Shown: positions 34,330-42,687, counted from the first letter of the stretch. The stretch is DNA of 64,000 nt from Leifsonia sp. Leaf264 (GCF_001422325.1 NZ_LMMR01000007.1:427539-491538); one strand, 5' to 3'. Numbers and translations are program-made. Notes: generated by a model not told the origin, from the letters alone.

Positions 34330-34769
34330 GCGCCCAGGCGTCCGATCATCGCGGCGAAGCGCGAGATGTCGTCCTGCGGCCATTGCCGCAGCTGCTCGCG
34401 GAACAGCTCGGTGTTGCTCGAGTGGGCGCACTCGACCCGGGATCTGGCCTCCGGCGTCGCCGCCAGCACGCGGATGCGGCCGTCAGCCGCATCCGCGCGG
34501 GACTCGACGAGTCCCTTGTCCTGCAGCCAGCGCACCTGCCTGCTCATCACGCTCTTGTCCGTGGCGAGCATCTCGGCGAGGGCGCCGTTGGTCGTCGGAC
34601 CGAGGCGCACGAGGGCCGACAGGATCTTGTAGCCGGCCGGCTGCAGCTCGGGGTGCACGCAGGCCGCGTAGTCGCGCCAGGTGGCGCCGGCCCGCGCGAA
34701 CAGCACGGCCATCGCATCCTCGACCTCCACGATGGCGGAGTCGATGGGGGCGATGGCCGTGCTGCTCAT
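34326..34769 (-). CDS. MarR-family regulator (first of tandem pair)
   Basis: This 147-residue MarR-family regulator has TWRDYAACVHPELQPAGYK, HTH LAEMLATDKSVMSRQVRWL and the wing ESRADAADGRIRV. It lies 22 bp after the efflux gene and is followed, with a 4-base overlap, by a paralogue. MarR proteins repress drug pumps and themselves by binding short palindromes. Three such sites lie before the efflux gene (36580-36642), which makes autoregulation likely. Confidence 0.9.
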   Translation of the reverse strand: MSSTAIAPIDSAIVEVEDAMAVLFARAGATWRDYAACVHPELQPAGYKILSALVRLGPTTNGALAEMLATDKSVMSRQVRWLQDKGLVESRADAADGRIRVLAATPEARSRVECAHSSNTELFREQLRQWPQDDISRFAAMIGRLGA

Positions 34770-34791
34770 GGTGCGTGCCTCGGTGTCGGCG

Positions 34792-36561
34792 CTACGAGCG
34801 GCTGTCGACGGATGCCGTCGAGCCCGTGTGAGTGCCGACGGGGTGAGCCTCGCCCACGGCGGGCAGTCCTGCCGTCGCGGCGGAGACCTCGATCAGCACG
34901 TCCTCGGCGTTCTCGATCTCGCGCTCGCGCTCCTCCTCGGCGTCGACGGCGGAGCCGCCCTTCTTGGCCAGGTCGATCGCGTTCATCGTGCCGAGCTTGT
35001 TGTTCGGCAGGAAGGCGACGGCGATGACCGTGATGACGGCCAGCGGCACCGCGAGGAGGAAGATCGTGCCGACGGCGGAGCCGTAGGCCGATTCCACGAG
35101 CACGCGGATGGCGTCGGGGAGGTCGGCGACGTGAGGGATCACACCGCTGCCGAGGGCCTTCGCGGCCGCCATCTGGTTCTCGGGGGAGAGGGTCTTGATG
35201 CCGTCCTTGATGTGGTCGGCCACGAGGGTGCCCATGATCGATCCGAGGATCGAGACGCCCATGGTGCCGCCGAGGCTGCGGAAGAAGGTCACAGCGCTGG
35301 TGGCCACGCCGAGGTTCTTCACCTCGGTGGTGTTCTGCACGACGAGGGTGAGGTTCTGCATGACCATGCCGACGCCGGAGCCCAGGATGAACATCGAGAC
35401 ACCGACGAACCAGAAGTTCGTGTCGTAGTGGATCGTGCTGAGCAGCGCGAGGCCGACGACGGCGAGGGAGGACCCCGTCACCATGATGGCCTTCCACTTG
35501 CCGGTGCGGCTGACGATGTTCCCGAAGAACGCCGAGGACAGCAGCAGTCCGCCCATCATGGGGATCGTGAGCAGGCCCGACTGGGTCGGGGTCGCGCCGC
35601 GGGCCAGCTGCATGTACTGGCTGAGGAACACCGAGGTGCCGAACATGGCCACACCGATCGAGATGCTCGCGATGACCGAGAGCGTGAAGGTGCGGTTCTT
35701 GAACAGCTGGAGCGGGATGATCGGCTCCTTCACCTTGAACTCGGTGATGACGGCTGCGATCAGGAGCGCGGCTGCGCCGGCCACCATGGCGAAGGAGGTC
35801 GCGGATGCCCACTCGAACTGCGAGCCGGCCAGGCTGACCCAGATGAGGAGGAGCGAGACGCCACCGGCGATCAGGATGGCGCCGAGGTAGTCGATCTTCA
35901 CGGCGCGCTTGACGATCTTGGGCAGGTGCAGGGTCATCTGCAGCAGGATGATCGCGACGATTGCGATGGGCAGCGCGAGGAAGAAGTTCCAGCGCCAGCC
36001 GAACGCGTCGGTCACGACACCGCCGAGCAGCGGGCCGCCGACCATGCCGACGGCCATGACGCCGCCGAAGAGACCGGCGTACTTGCCGCGCTCACGCGGG
36101 GAGATGATGTCGGCCATGATGATCTGGCTGAGCGCTCCGAGGCCACCGGCACCGAGGCCCTGCATGACACGGAAGACGATCAGCGTCGTGGTGTCCTGCG
36201 AGAACCCGGCGAAGGCCGAGCCGAGGACGAAGATGACGAGCGCGATCTGGATGAGCAGCTTGCGGCTGAACAGGTCGGCGAGCTTGCCCCAGATGGGCGT
36301 CGAGACCGTGGTCGCGAGCAGCGTCGCGGTGACGACCCAGGTGAACGACGACTGGTCGCCCTTGAGGTCGGAGATGATGAGCGGCAGCGACGAGCTGACG
36401 ACCGTCGACGCGAGGATCGACACGAACATGCCGAGGATGAGGCCGGAGAGGGCCTCGAGCACCTGGCGGTGGGTCATGCCGTTCTCGGCTGTTGTGGACT
36501 TGGCGGACGACGTCGGTTCGACGGCGGACTCCGCTGCGCTGGTGCGCGATGAGCGTGACAA
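34792..36561 (-). CDS. DHA2-family (EmrB/QacA) MFS drug efflux transporter
   Basis: This 589-residue protein has 14 predicted helices and DHA2 motifs: the helix-1 region ILASTVVSSSLPLI, WGKLADLFSRK (motif A), RVMQGLGAGGLG (motif B) and GPLLGGVV (motif C). A charged tail of about 80 residues follows the last helix. The start is probably the TTG at 36561: AGGAG lies 5 bases before it, and the operators and promoter lie further upstream. A longer reading frame from ATG 36603 would run through the operator. It is first in an operon with two MarR genes. Confidence 0.9.
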   Translation of the reverse strand: MSRSSRTSAAESAVEPTSSAKSTTAENGMTHRQVLEALSGLILGMFVSILASTVVSSSLPLIISDLKGDQSSFTWVVTATLLATTVSTPIWGKLADLFSRKLLIQIALVIFVLGSAFAGFSQDTTTLIVFRVMQGLGAGGLGALSQIIMADIISPRERGKYAGLFGGVMAVGMVGGPLLGGVVTDAFGWRWNFFLALPIAIVAIILLQMTLHLPKIVKRAVKIDYLGAILIAGGVSLLLIWVSLAGSQFEWASATSFAMVAGAAALLIAAVITEFKVKEPIIPLQLFKNRTFTLSVIASISIGVAMFGTSVFLSQYMQLARGATPTQSGLLTIPMMGGLLLSSAFFGNIVSRTGKWKAIMVTGSSLAVVGLALLSTIHYDTNFWFVGVSMFILGSGVGMVMQNLTLVVQNTTEVKNLGVATSAVTFFRSLGGTMGVSILGSIMGTLVADHIKDGIKTLSPENQMAAAKALGSGVIPHVADLPDAIRVLVESAYGSAVGTIFLLAVPLAVITVIAVAFLPNNKLGTMNAIDLAKKGGSAVDAEEEREREIENAEDVLIEVSAATAGLPAVGEAHPVGTHTGSTASVDSRS

Positions 36562-36579
36562 GAGGACTCCTGATTTTGA

Positions 36580-36642
36580 TTGACTGCGGTCAACTATAAC
36601 CATCTAGATGACTTTGGTCAACTATTGCCTTCGGTCAACTAT
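36580..36642. promoter_or_regulatory. three tandem MarR-type operator sites
   Basis: GGTCAACTAT occurs three times, at 36588, 36616 and 36633. Each is the right half of a palindrome of the form TTGAC-N4-GTCAA: a perfect one at 36580-36593, TGAC-N4-GTCA at 36609-36620, and a weaker TTGCC-N4-GTCAA near 36625-36638. They lie directly upstream of the efflux-MarR-MarR operon and would overlap its promoter. Confidence 0.7.
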
Positions 36643-36703
36643 TCCCACGCGATTCCCTCACGCGTCCGCGCGAATCGTTCACACGCCCGTGGCCGGCCTC
36701 GAT

Positions 36704-36732
36704 TTGGCATCCCACTCCGCATCGGTTAGCCT
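36704..36732 (+). promoter_or_regulatory. predicted rplJ-rplL promoter
   Basis: TTGGCA (36704-36709) and TAGCCT (36727-36732) are 17 bp apart. The transcript would start at about 36738 and run into the L10 leader. The whole 352-bp gap between the efflux gene and rplJ is explained by the MarR operators, this promoter, the leader and its attenuator. Confidence 0.6.
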
Positions 36733-36737
36733 GTACG

Positions 36738-36885
36738 GAGCCAAAGACCGCCGGTCATCGGTGTGCGTAGAGATACGGATGCTGATCGAAGCCTTGCGAA
36801 AGCAAGAACCTGCGCAGGTGTATCGAACTTTTCACGGGTTTCCCGTTTTCAGCTCCGTGCGCCAAGCGCCGGAGCTTTTCTCTTT
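36738..36885 (+). ncRNA. ribosomal protein L10 leader
   Basis: The rplJ 5' leader contains AAAGACCGCCGGTC (from about 36743) and ACCTGCGCAGGTGT (from about 36808), the conserved blocks of actinobacterial L10 leaders. L10, in complex with L7/L12, binds this RNA to repress its own operon. The leader ends in a terminator-like hairpin. Exact ends are estimated from the sequence. Confidence 0.75.
36851..36885 (+). terminator. attenuator in the L10 leader
   Basis: AGCTCCG-T-GCGC and GCGC-CGGAGCT (36851-36876) form an 11-bp stem with one bulged T and a 3-base loop, followed by TTTCTCTTT. This is a good intrinsic terminator about 70 bases before the rplJ start, suiting premature termination control by L10. 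Confidence 0.7.
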
Positions 36886-36955
36886 CCCAGGCCCGGCCGG
36901 TCGAGGCGCACACCGCTCCCGTGGTGTGCGACGAAAGACATCAGAGGAGTACGCC

Positions 36956-37471
36956 ATGGCGAACAAGGAAGCCACGGTCGCCGAGCTCACGGAAGCATTC
37001 CAGAGCTCGACCGCCGTTCTGCTGACCGAGTACCGCGGCCTCACCGTTGCAAAGCTCAAGGAGCTGCGCACCAACATCCGTGAGGACGCCACGTACGCCG
37101 TGGTGAAGAACACGCTCACCAAGATCGCGGCGAACAACGCCGGCATCACGTCGTTCGACGACGAGCTCGCCGGTCCGTCCGCGATCGCATTCGTGCACGG
37201 CGACCCCGTCGCCGTCGCGAAGGCTCTGCGTACCTTCACCAAGGCAAACCCTCTCCTCGTGGTGAAGGGCGGCTATTTCGATGGCAAGCCCCTGACCGCT
37301 GAAGAGGTGGGCAAGCTCGCCGACCTCGAGTCCCGTGAGGTGCTGCTTGCGAAGCTCGCAGGCGCCTTCAAGGCCTCGCTGTTCGGTGCCGCATATCTGT
37401 TCAACGCCCCGCTGTCGAAGGCCGTTCGCACGGTCGACGCGCTGCGTGAGAAGCAGGAGTCCGCAGCGTAG
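36956..37471 (+). CDS. rplJ: 50S ribosomal protein L10
   Basis: L10 forms the base of the ribosomal stalk and anchors L7/L12 dimers. This 171-residue protein has the L10 blocks [18 protein letters not shown] and [12 protein letters not shown] and the C-terminal helix that binds L7/L12. The ATG at 36956 has AGAGGAG 6 bases upstream; longer frames run into the leader RNA. It is followed by rplL 47 bp downstream, the usual order. Control by the L10 leader is expected. Confidence 0.98.
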   Translation: MANKEATVAELTEAFQSSTAVLLTEYRGLTVAKLKELRTNIREDATYAVVKNTLTKIAANNAGITSFDDELAGPSAIAFVHGDPVAVAKALRTFTKANPLLVVKGGYFDGKPLTAEEVGKLADLESREVLLAKLAGAFKASLFGAAYLFNAPLSKAVRTVDALREKQESAA

Positions 37472-37518
37472 GTCTTCCTACGACGCGGTGAGTTACTAAG
37501 AAACCAAGGAGAAATATC

Positions 37519-37902
37519 ATGGCAAAGCTGTCAACTGAAGAGCTGCTCGAGCAGTTCAAGGGCCTCACCCTCATCGAGCTCTCCGAGTTCGTCAAGGCAT
37601 TCGAGGAGACCTTCGAGGTCACCGCCGCTGCTCCGGTCGCTGTCGCTGCCGCTGCCGGCCCCGCCGCCGCCGCTGAAGAGGTCGAGGAGAAGGACTCCTT
37701 CGACGTCGTCCTCGAGGCTGCTGGTGAGAAGAAGATCCAGGTCATCAAGGTCGTCCGCGAGCTCACCTCGCTCGGCCTCGGCGAGGCCAAGGCCGTCGTC
37801 GATGGCGCTCCCAAGGCTGTCATCGAAGGCGCCAACAAGGAGACCGCCGAGAAGGCAAAGGCTGCTCTCGAAGAGGCCGGCGCCACCGTCACCCTCAAGT
37901 AA
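37519..37902 (+). CDS. rplL: 50S ribosomal protein L7/L12
   Basis: This 127-residue acidic stalk protein recruits GTPase translation factors. It has the N-terminal dimerisation domain ([20 protein letters not shown]), an Ala-rich hinge, and the conserved C-terminal domain ([20 protein letters not shown]). AAGGAG lies 8 bases before the ATG. Codons are strongly biased to abundant tRNAs, as expected for this gene. A strong terminator follows. Confidence 0.98.
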   Translation: MAKLSTEELLEQFKGLTLIELSEFVKAFEETFEVTAAAPVAVAAAAGPAAAAEEVEEKDSFDVVLEAAGEKKIQVIKVVRELTSLGLGEAKAVVDGAPKAVIEGANKETAEKAKAALEEAGATVTLK

Positions 37903-37946
37903 TCCGGGCCCCTCGGGGCACCAGATCTTGGCGTGAACGAACGCTG

Positions 37947-37980
37947 AAAGGGCGTCACCCCTCAGGGGTGGCGCCCTTTT
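37947..37980 (+). terminator. rplJ-rplL intrinsic terminator
   Basis: GGGCGTCACCCC-TCA-GGGGTGGCGCCC forms a 12-bp stem with one internal mismatch, preceded by AAA and followed by TTTT. It starts about 45 bp after the rplL stop and is the clearest intrinsic terminator in the window. Confidence 0.9.
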
Positions 37981-38000
37981 CGTCGTCCACAGACGGAAGG

Positions 38001-38040
38001 ATAGCCCGGCTATGAATAATGCATAGCCTTGCTATATACT
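38001..38040. promoter_or_regulatory. two MarR operators and -10 box
   Basis: ATAGC-CCG-GCTAT (38001-38013) and ATAGC-CTT-GCTAT (38023-38035) are perfect 13-bp palindromes with centres 22 bp apart, two helical turns. The second adjoins the -10 element TATACT (38035-38040). The ATG of the MarR gene is 6 bases further, so the transcript is probably leaderless and repressed by its own product. Confidence 0.75.
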
Positions 38041-38046
38041 TGGGGG

Positions 38047-38556
38047 ATGCCAGAAACCGTCGTTCTCGACGCCACGCGCGCCAGTACCATCAGCCAGATT
38101 CTCGTCGAGGTCGTCAGTGCCTCGAACCGCCTCACCCGAGTCGCCGCCCGCCGCACCGGCAACACGGAGTCGCCAGCGCTGCTCCGCACCCTCAGCACGC
38201 TCCGAGCGTCGGGGCCCATGCGCATCGGCGAGCTCGCCGTCGAGAGCCGGGTCGCGCAGCCCACCATGACGAAGCTCGTCCGCACCCTGGTCGAGCGCGA
38301 GTGGGTTCGTCGCATCGCCGACACTGCCGACGCCCGGGCCTGGCAGATCGCCGTCACCAGGAAGGGCGAGCGCGCCCTCGACGAATGGCGGGAAGCCATG
38401 GGAACAGCTCTCCTCCCCGTCTTCGCCGACCTGAGCGACGAGGAGGCCGACGTCCTGGCCCGCGCCGCCGCCATCCTGCACGCCCGCATCGCCGGCGAGA
38501 TCGGGAACGCGGCATCCGTCGCCGCTCCGGCAGCCACCGAGGCGGCGGCCCGATGA
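38047..38556 (+). CDS. MarR-family regulator of the adjacent MFS gene
   Basis: This 169-residue MarR-type protein has the HTH region RIGELAVESRVAQPTMTKLVRTL and the wing IADTADARAWQIAVT. The ATG at 38047 is 6 bases after TATACT, which indicates leaderless translation; an in-frame ATG at 38029 lies inside the operator and is rejected. It overlaps the MFS gene by 4 bases, so repressor and pump are made together. It is not closely similar to the tandem MarR pair at 33775-34769. Confidence 0.9.
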   Translation: MPETVVLDATRASTISQILVEVVSASNRLTRVAARRTGNTESPALLRTLSTLRASGPMRIGELAVESRVAQPTMTKLVRTLVEREWVRRIADTADARAWQIAVTRKGERALDEWREAMGTALLPVFADLSDEEADVLARAAAILHARIAGEIGNAASVAAPAATEAAAR

Positions 38557-39809
38557 GCCACGGAACAACGGCCGGGACCGGGTCGATCCTCAAGCAGCCG
38601 AAGGCCGTGTGGGCCGTCGCTTTCGCCTGCGTCGTCGCCTTCATGGGCATCGGCCTGGTCGACCCGATCCTCCCGGCGATCGCCGCCGACCTTCAGGCCA
38701 GCCCCACCGAGACCGAGTTCCTGTTCACCAGCTACCTGGTGATCACGGGCATCGCGATGTTCTTCACCAGCTGGGTGTCGAGCCGCATCGGCGCCAAGAA
38801 GACCCTCCTCATCGGCCTGGCCGTGATCGTCGTCTTCGCCGCCGCGGCAGGCCTCTCCGGCGACGTCGAGTCGATCATCGGCTTCCGCGCCGGCTGGGGC
38901 CTCGGCAACGCGCTGTTCATCTCCACTGCCCTCGCGACCATCGTGGGAGCGGCATCCGGAGGCACGTCGTCGGCCATCATCCTGTACGAGGCCGCCCTCG
39001 GTCTCGGCCTGGCGATCGGCCCACTCGTCGGCGGAGTGCTCGGCAGCTGGAGCTGGCGTGGCCCGTTCTTCGGCACCGCCGTGCTCATGGCCGTCGGCTT
39101 CATCGCCATCTCCACGCTGCTGCGCAGCACGGCCGGCGACGAGAAGCCCGTGCCGACGAGGTTCTCCGCGCCGTTCCGCGCCCTCGGCCGCCCGGCGCTG
39201 GCCGTGCTCGCCACGACGGCGGTGTTCTACAACTTCGGCTTCTTCGTGCTGCTGGCCTACACGCCGTTCGCCCTCGTGCCGCTCGGAATCTCGAGTGCCA
39301 TCTCGCTCGGCTTCGTGTTCTTCGGCTGGGGCGTCGCCGTGGCGGTCTCCTCGGTCTGGATCGCGCCGATTCTCACGGCACGGATGCGGCGCACCCGCGT
39401 GACCTGGACGATCCTGCCGTTGCTCGCCATCGACCTCGTCGCGATCGCCCTCCTCATCCACTCCGTCGTCGGCATCGTCGTGTTCGTCGTCATCGGCGGA
39501 CTGTTGCTCGGCATCATGAACACAGTGCTCACCGAGAGCGTCATGGAGGCGACGGACCTGCCGCGCTCCGTCGCGTCGAGCGCCTACTCGGGCGTGCGCT
39601 TCCTCGGGGGAGCTGTCGCGCCTCCGGTCGCGGCGTGGCTCGCCCTGAACATCGCCGAGCCGGCCCCGTTCATCGCCGGCGCCATCGCCTTCATCGTGGC
39701 CACTCTGGTCATGATCGTCGGACGCGGAGCCCTCGCAGCATCCGACGGCCGAGCCGAGGTCGACGAGGCCGAGCAGGCCGAGGCCGTGCTGGTGGGCGAC
39801 GCGGCGTAG
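38553..39809 (+). CDS. MFS efflux transporter, DHA1 type
   Basis: This 418-residue, 12-helix major facilitator has the helix-1 motif FMGIGLVDPILPAIAADL, a motif-A-like loop (SSRIGAKKTLLIG) and a motif-C-like GLAIGPLVGGVLG. This places it with DHA1 drug:proton antiporters. The acidic C-terminal tail (about 20 residues) is extra. The ATG at 38553 overlaps the MarR stop (ATGA). The substrate is likely the MarR ligand or a related toxic compound. Confidence 0.9.
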   Translation: MSHGTTAGTGSILKQPKAVWAVAFACVVAFMGIGLVDPILPAIAADLQASPTETEFLFTSYLVITGIAMFFTSWVSSRIGAKKTLLIGLAVIVVFAAAAGLSGDVESIIGFRAGWGLGNALFISTALATIVGAASGGTSSAIILYEAALGLGLAIGPLVGGVLGSWSWRGPFFGTAVLMAVGFIAISTLLRSTAGDEKPVPTRFSAPFRALGRPALAVLATTAVFYNFGFFVLLAYTPFALVPLGISSAISLGFVFFGWGVAVAVSSVWIAPILTARMRRTRVTWTILPLLAIDLVAIALLIHSVVGIVVFVVIGGLLLGIMNTVLTESVMEATDLPRSVASSAYSGVRFLGGAVAPPVAAWLALNIAEPAPFIAGAIAFIVATLVMIVGRGALAASDGRAEVDEAEQAEAVLVGDAA

Positions 39810-39815
39810 CCCGCA

Positions 39816-39851
39816 GACGTCTCCGGCTCAGCCGACGTCTCCGGCTCAGCC
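39816..39851. repeat. tandem 18-bp repeat after the MFS gene
   Basis: GACGTCTCCGGCTCAGCC occurs twice in direct tandem (39816-39833 and 39834-39851). It lies in the gap between the convergent MFS and LacI genes and precedes the hairpin element at 39901. No function is evident. Confidence 0.65.
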
Positions 39852-39900
39852 GACGCTGACGCCGACGCCGAGACCGCAGTTCGCGCGGGTCCTCATCATC

Positions 39901-39957
39901 GAGACCGGAGTTCCTGCGGGTGTGCCACGCTGCGCACCCACAGGGACTCCGGTCTCG
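39901..39957. repeat. long imperfect hairpin, member of a dispersed element
   Basis: Arms 39901-39925 and 39933-39957 pair over 25 bp with three differences, of which two are G-U in RNA. A partial third copy of the left arm (GAGACCGCAGTTC) lies at about 39870. A related element occurs at 53657-53714. Here it lies between convergent genes and could terminate both. Confidence 0.6.
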
Positions 39958-39976
39958 GCGTGTGAGCCCCGCTCGG

Positions 39977-41008
39977 TCAGCGACCGGCGACGGGCACGGG
40001 CACCGCGGCCGTCGTGGAGCTGCGCACCACCAGCCGCGACGGCAGGATGGTCTCGCCGCCGGGCTGCTCCGCCGCATCCGTTTCCAGCAGCCGCAGGACG
40101 GCGGCGACAGCCAGTCGACCCTGCTCCCGCGGTGCCTGTACGACAGTGGTGAGGCCGAACATCGCCGCGTACTCGTGATCGTCGATGCCCGTGATCGAGA
40201 GGTCGCGCGGCACGTCGACGCCGAGGCGCTGCGCGGCCAGGATGGTGCCGAAGGCCACCTCGTCGCAGGCGGCGAAGATGGCCGTCGGGCGATGGCGTGG
40301 GTCGCCGAGCACCTGCAGGGCGACGGCATAGCCGCCCGGCATGCTGAGCTCGGTCGGCCAGAACGTGTCTGTCGTCGGCAGCCCGGCCGCCTGCATCGCG
40401 AGCTCGAAGCCGCGCAGCCTCTTGCCGTGCACGGAGAAGTCCATCTGCTGCGCCTGATTGCCGCCGATGTGCGCGATGCGGGTGTGCCCGAGACTGAGCA
40501 GGTGCTCGGTGGCCAGACGGGACGCTGCCACGTCGTCGATCGCGATGGTCGTGGCGTGGGCGATCGGGCCACCGATGCCGACGACGGGCTTGCCGAACCT
40601 GTGCAGGCGTTCCACCTCGTCGAGAGACAGCTCGACGCCGACGGCGATGACGGCGTCCACGCGCTTGCGCGCCAGGAAGAACTCGAAGATCTGGCTGCGC
40701 TGGGCCAGGTCGCTGGTCACGTTGTAGAGGGTCAGGTCGTAGCCCGCGGCGAGCAACTCGCGTTCGACGCCCTCCAGGACCTCGCCGAAGAACCAGCGGT
40801 TCACGAACGGGATGATCACCCCGATGTTCTTCGTGCGTCCTGTCACCAGGCTCGCGGCGTTGGGGGAGGCGATGTAGCCGAGTTCGGATGCAGCACCCTG
40901 CACGCGCAGGCGGGTCTCATCGGCGACGTACCCCCGCCCGCTGAGCGCGCGGGACGCCGTGGCCTTCGAGACCCCGGCCAGGCGTGCCACATCGGCGATG
41001 GCGCTCAT
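39977..41008 (-). CDS. LacI-family repressor of the adjacent sugar importer
   Basis: This 343-residue LacI-family regulator has the HTH MSAIADVARLAGVSKATASRAL, the hinge region with SPNAASLVTGR, and a periplasmic-binding-like ligand domain (KPVVGIGGPIAHATTIAID, ITGIDDHEYAAMFG). The ATG at 41008 is preferred because GGAAGTGAGG precedes it; ATG 41032 would add 8 residues. It is divergent from a binding-protein gene, with the palindrome GGAACCGGTTCC between them. Confidence 0.92.
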   Translation of the reverse strand: MSAIADVARLAGVSKATASRALSGRGYVADETRLRVQGAASELGYIASPNAASLVTGRTKNIGVIIPFVNRWFFGEVLEGVERELLAAGYDLTLYNVTSDLAQRSQIFEFFLARKRVDAVIAVGVELSLDEVERLHRFGKPVVGIGGPIAHATTIAIDDVAASRLATEHLLSLGHTRIAHIGGNQAQQMDFSVHGKRLRGFELAMQAAGLPTTDTFWPTELSMPGGYAVALQVLGDPRHRPTAIFAACDEVAFGTILAAQRLGVDVPRDLSITGIDDHEYAAMFGLTTVVQAPREQGRLAVAAVLRLLETDAAEQPGGETILPSRLVVRSSTTAAVPVPVAGR

Positions 41009-41224
41009 CTGCCTCACTTCCTCGGTCGGCATGACTGGAGCCGATCATAGCGTTCGAGGCGCTTTTCTGGAACCGATCTCAGGCGCGTTCTCCGTGCGTT
41101 CGCATGCACGGGAGCGGCGCATGCAAACGCTCTCTCGCCCGTTTCCCGCGCATCCGTCGAAGGAGATCGATTCGTGATCCCACAACCTTGTGCCTCGGGC
41201 GGGCGACGCGCTACCGTGGCGTCT

Positions 41225-41236
41225 GGAACCGGTTCC
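41225..41236. promoter_or_regulatory. LacI-type operator upstream of the sugar importer
   Basis: GGAACCGGTTCC is a perfect 12-bp palindrome within CTGGAACCGGTTCCCCAG, 41 bp before the binding-protein start. A half-similar GGAACCGATCTC lies near the LacI gene start at about 41068. The central CG and 6-bp half-sites fit LacI-family operators. Confidence 0.7.
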
Positions 41237-41276
41237 CCAGTTCTCCCTGCACACATACTCAATGAGGAGATGAGAA

Positions 41277-42623
41277 ATGAGACTCACGCGGCATCGCCGT
41301 CTGTTGATTCCCATGGCCGCAGCAGCCGTCGTCGGACTGGCTCTCACCGGTTGTACCGGTGACGAGGCCGCCGGCAACAAGGCCGACACCGATTGCAGCC
41401 CCTACGAGTCGTACGGAAGCTTCGATTCGGGCACTGAAGTCAGTGTCTACGGCACGATCAGCGACACGGAAGCAGACCTTCTGAACGAGTCCTGGAAGGA
41501 CTTCGAGACCTGCACCGGCATCGACGTGAAGTACGAGCCGAGCAAGGAATTCGAGACGCAGATCAACGTGCGCGCCCAGGGCGGAAACCCGCCCGACATC
41601 GCGATCTTCCCCCAGCCCGGACTGTTCGCAGCCCAGGTCGATGGCGGATACATCAAGAAGCCGGCTCAGGCCGTCGTCGACAACGCCAAGAAGTTCTGGT
41701 CGGAGGACTGGCAGAAGTACGGCACCGTCAAGGACGAGATCTGGGGCGCGCCGCTGATGGCGAGCGTCAAGGGCTACGTCTGGTACTCGCCGACCATGTT
41801 CTCCGACAACGGCTGGAAGGTGCCGACCACTCTCGACGAGCTCGCCACCCTTACCAAGGACATCGCGAGCTCCGGCAAGGTCGACAAGCCCTGGTGCGTC
41901 GGCTTCGCGTCCGGTGACGCGACCGGATGGCCGGGCACCGACTGGGTGGAGGACTTCGTGCTCCGCGAGTCGGGCCCCGACGTCTACGACCAGTGGGTGA
42001 CCAACGACGTCAAGTTCACCGACCCGCAGATCCAGCAGGCGTTCGATGACGTCGGCTCCTACATCCGCGAGCCTGCGAACGTCAACGGCGGCCTGGGCGG
42101 CGTCGACTCGATCGCGACGACGGAGTTCGGCGACGCCGGCCTCCCGATCCTCGACGGCACCTGCGCCCTGCACCACCAGGCGACGTTCTACGAGGGCTTC
42201 TGGCCCAAGGGAACGACCGTCGCTGAAGACGGCGACGTCTGGGCGTTCCTGCTTCCCGGTACCGAGGCTGGAGCCAACGCCGTCACCGGTGGTGGCGAGA
42301 TCGTGGGCAAGTACCGCGACGCCAAGGAGGTCGATGCACTGCAGACGTACCTCTCGAGCGACACGTGGGCGAACAACCGCGTCAAGCTCGGCGGCGTGAT
42401 CAGCGCCAACAACGGCCTCGACCCCGAGAACGCCTCCAGCGAACTGCTGAAGACGGCCGTCGCGACGCTGCAGGATCCCAAGACGACCTTCCGCTTCGAC
42501 GCCTCGGACCTCATGCCGGGCGCCGTGGGAGCCGGGTCGTTCTGGAAGGGCATGGTCGACTGGATCGGTGGCAAGTCCACCGCAGACACGACGAAGTTCA
42601 TTCAGGACAGCTGGCCGCAGTAG
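41277..42623 (+). CDS. sugar-binding lipoprotein, alpha-glucoside type ABC importer
   Basis: This 448-residue solute-binding protein (family 1) has a signal peptide with lipobox ALTGC (Cys26). It shows GNPPDIAIFPQPGL and the aromatic-rich sugar site segments WGAPLMASVKGYVWYS and TFYEGFWP, recalling AglE-like alpha-glucoside binders. GAGGAG precedes the ATG. It captures an oligosaccharide for the two permeases downstream. The ligand is inferred only from these resemblances. Confidence 0.88.
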   Translation: MRLTRHRRLLIPMAAAAVVGLALTGCTGDEAAGNKADTDCSPYESYGSFDSGTEVSVYGTISDTEADLLNESWKDFETCTGIDVKYEPSKEFETQINVRAQGGNPPDIAIFPQPGLFAAQVDGGYIKKPAQAVVDNAKKFWSEDWQKYGTVKDEIWGAPLMASVKGYVWYSPTMFSDNGWKVPTTLDELATLTKDIASSGKVDKPWCVGFASGDATGWPGTDWVEDFVLRESGPDVYDQWVTNDVKFTDPQIQQAFDDVGSYIREPANVNGGLGGVDSIATTEFGDAGLPILDGTCALHHQATFYEGFWPKGTTVAEDGDVWAFLLPGTEAGANAVTGGGEIVGKYRDAKEVDALQTYLSSDTWANNRVKLGGVISANNGLDPENASSELLKTAVATLQDPKTTFRFDASDLMPGAVGAGSFWKGMVDWIGGKSTADTTKFIQDSWPQ

Positions 42624-42659
42624 TCGTCAGACTCCTGTTGCAATAACATCTGAGTCAGT

Positions 42660-42687
42660 GGGGCCGCGCGGCCAGCCGCGCGGCCCC
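42660..42687 (+). terminator. intercistronic hairpin after the binding-protein gene
   Basis: GGGGCCGCGCGG-CCAG-CCGCGCGGCCCC forms a perfect 12-bp stem with a 4-base loop, between the lipoprotein and first permease genes. It has no T-run. It probably protects the binding-protein mRNA and reduces permease expression. Confidence 0.65.

Noticed and set aside
36604-36955. An N-terminal extension of rplJ reaching back to 36608
   Set aside because: The region holds operators, a promoter, the L10 leader and an attenuator; a good ribosome site fixes the start at 36956.
39816-39851. CRISPR-like tandem repeat
   Set aside because: Only two copies in direct contact, with no spacers and no cas genes.
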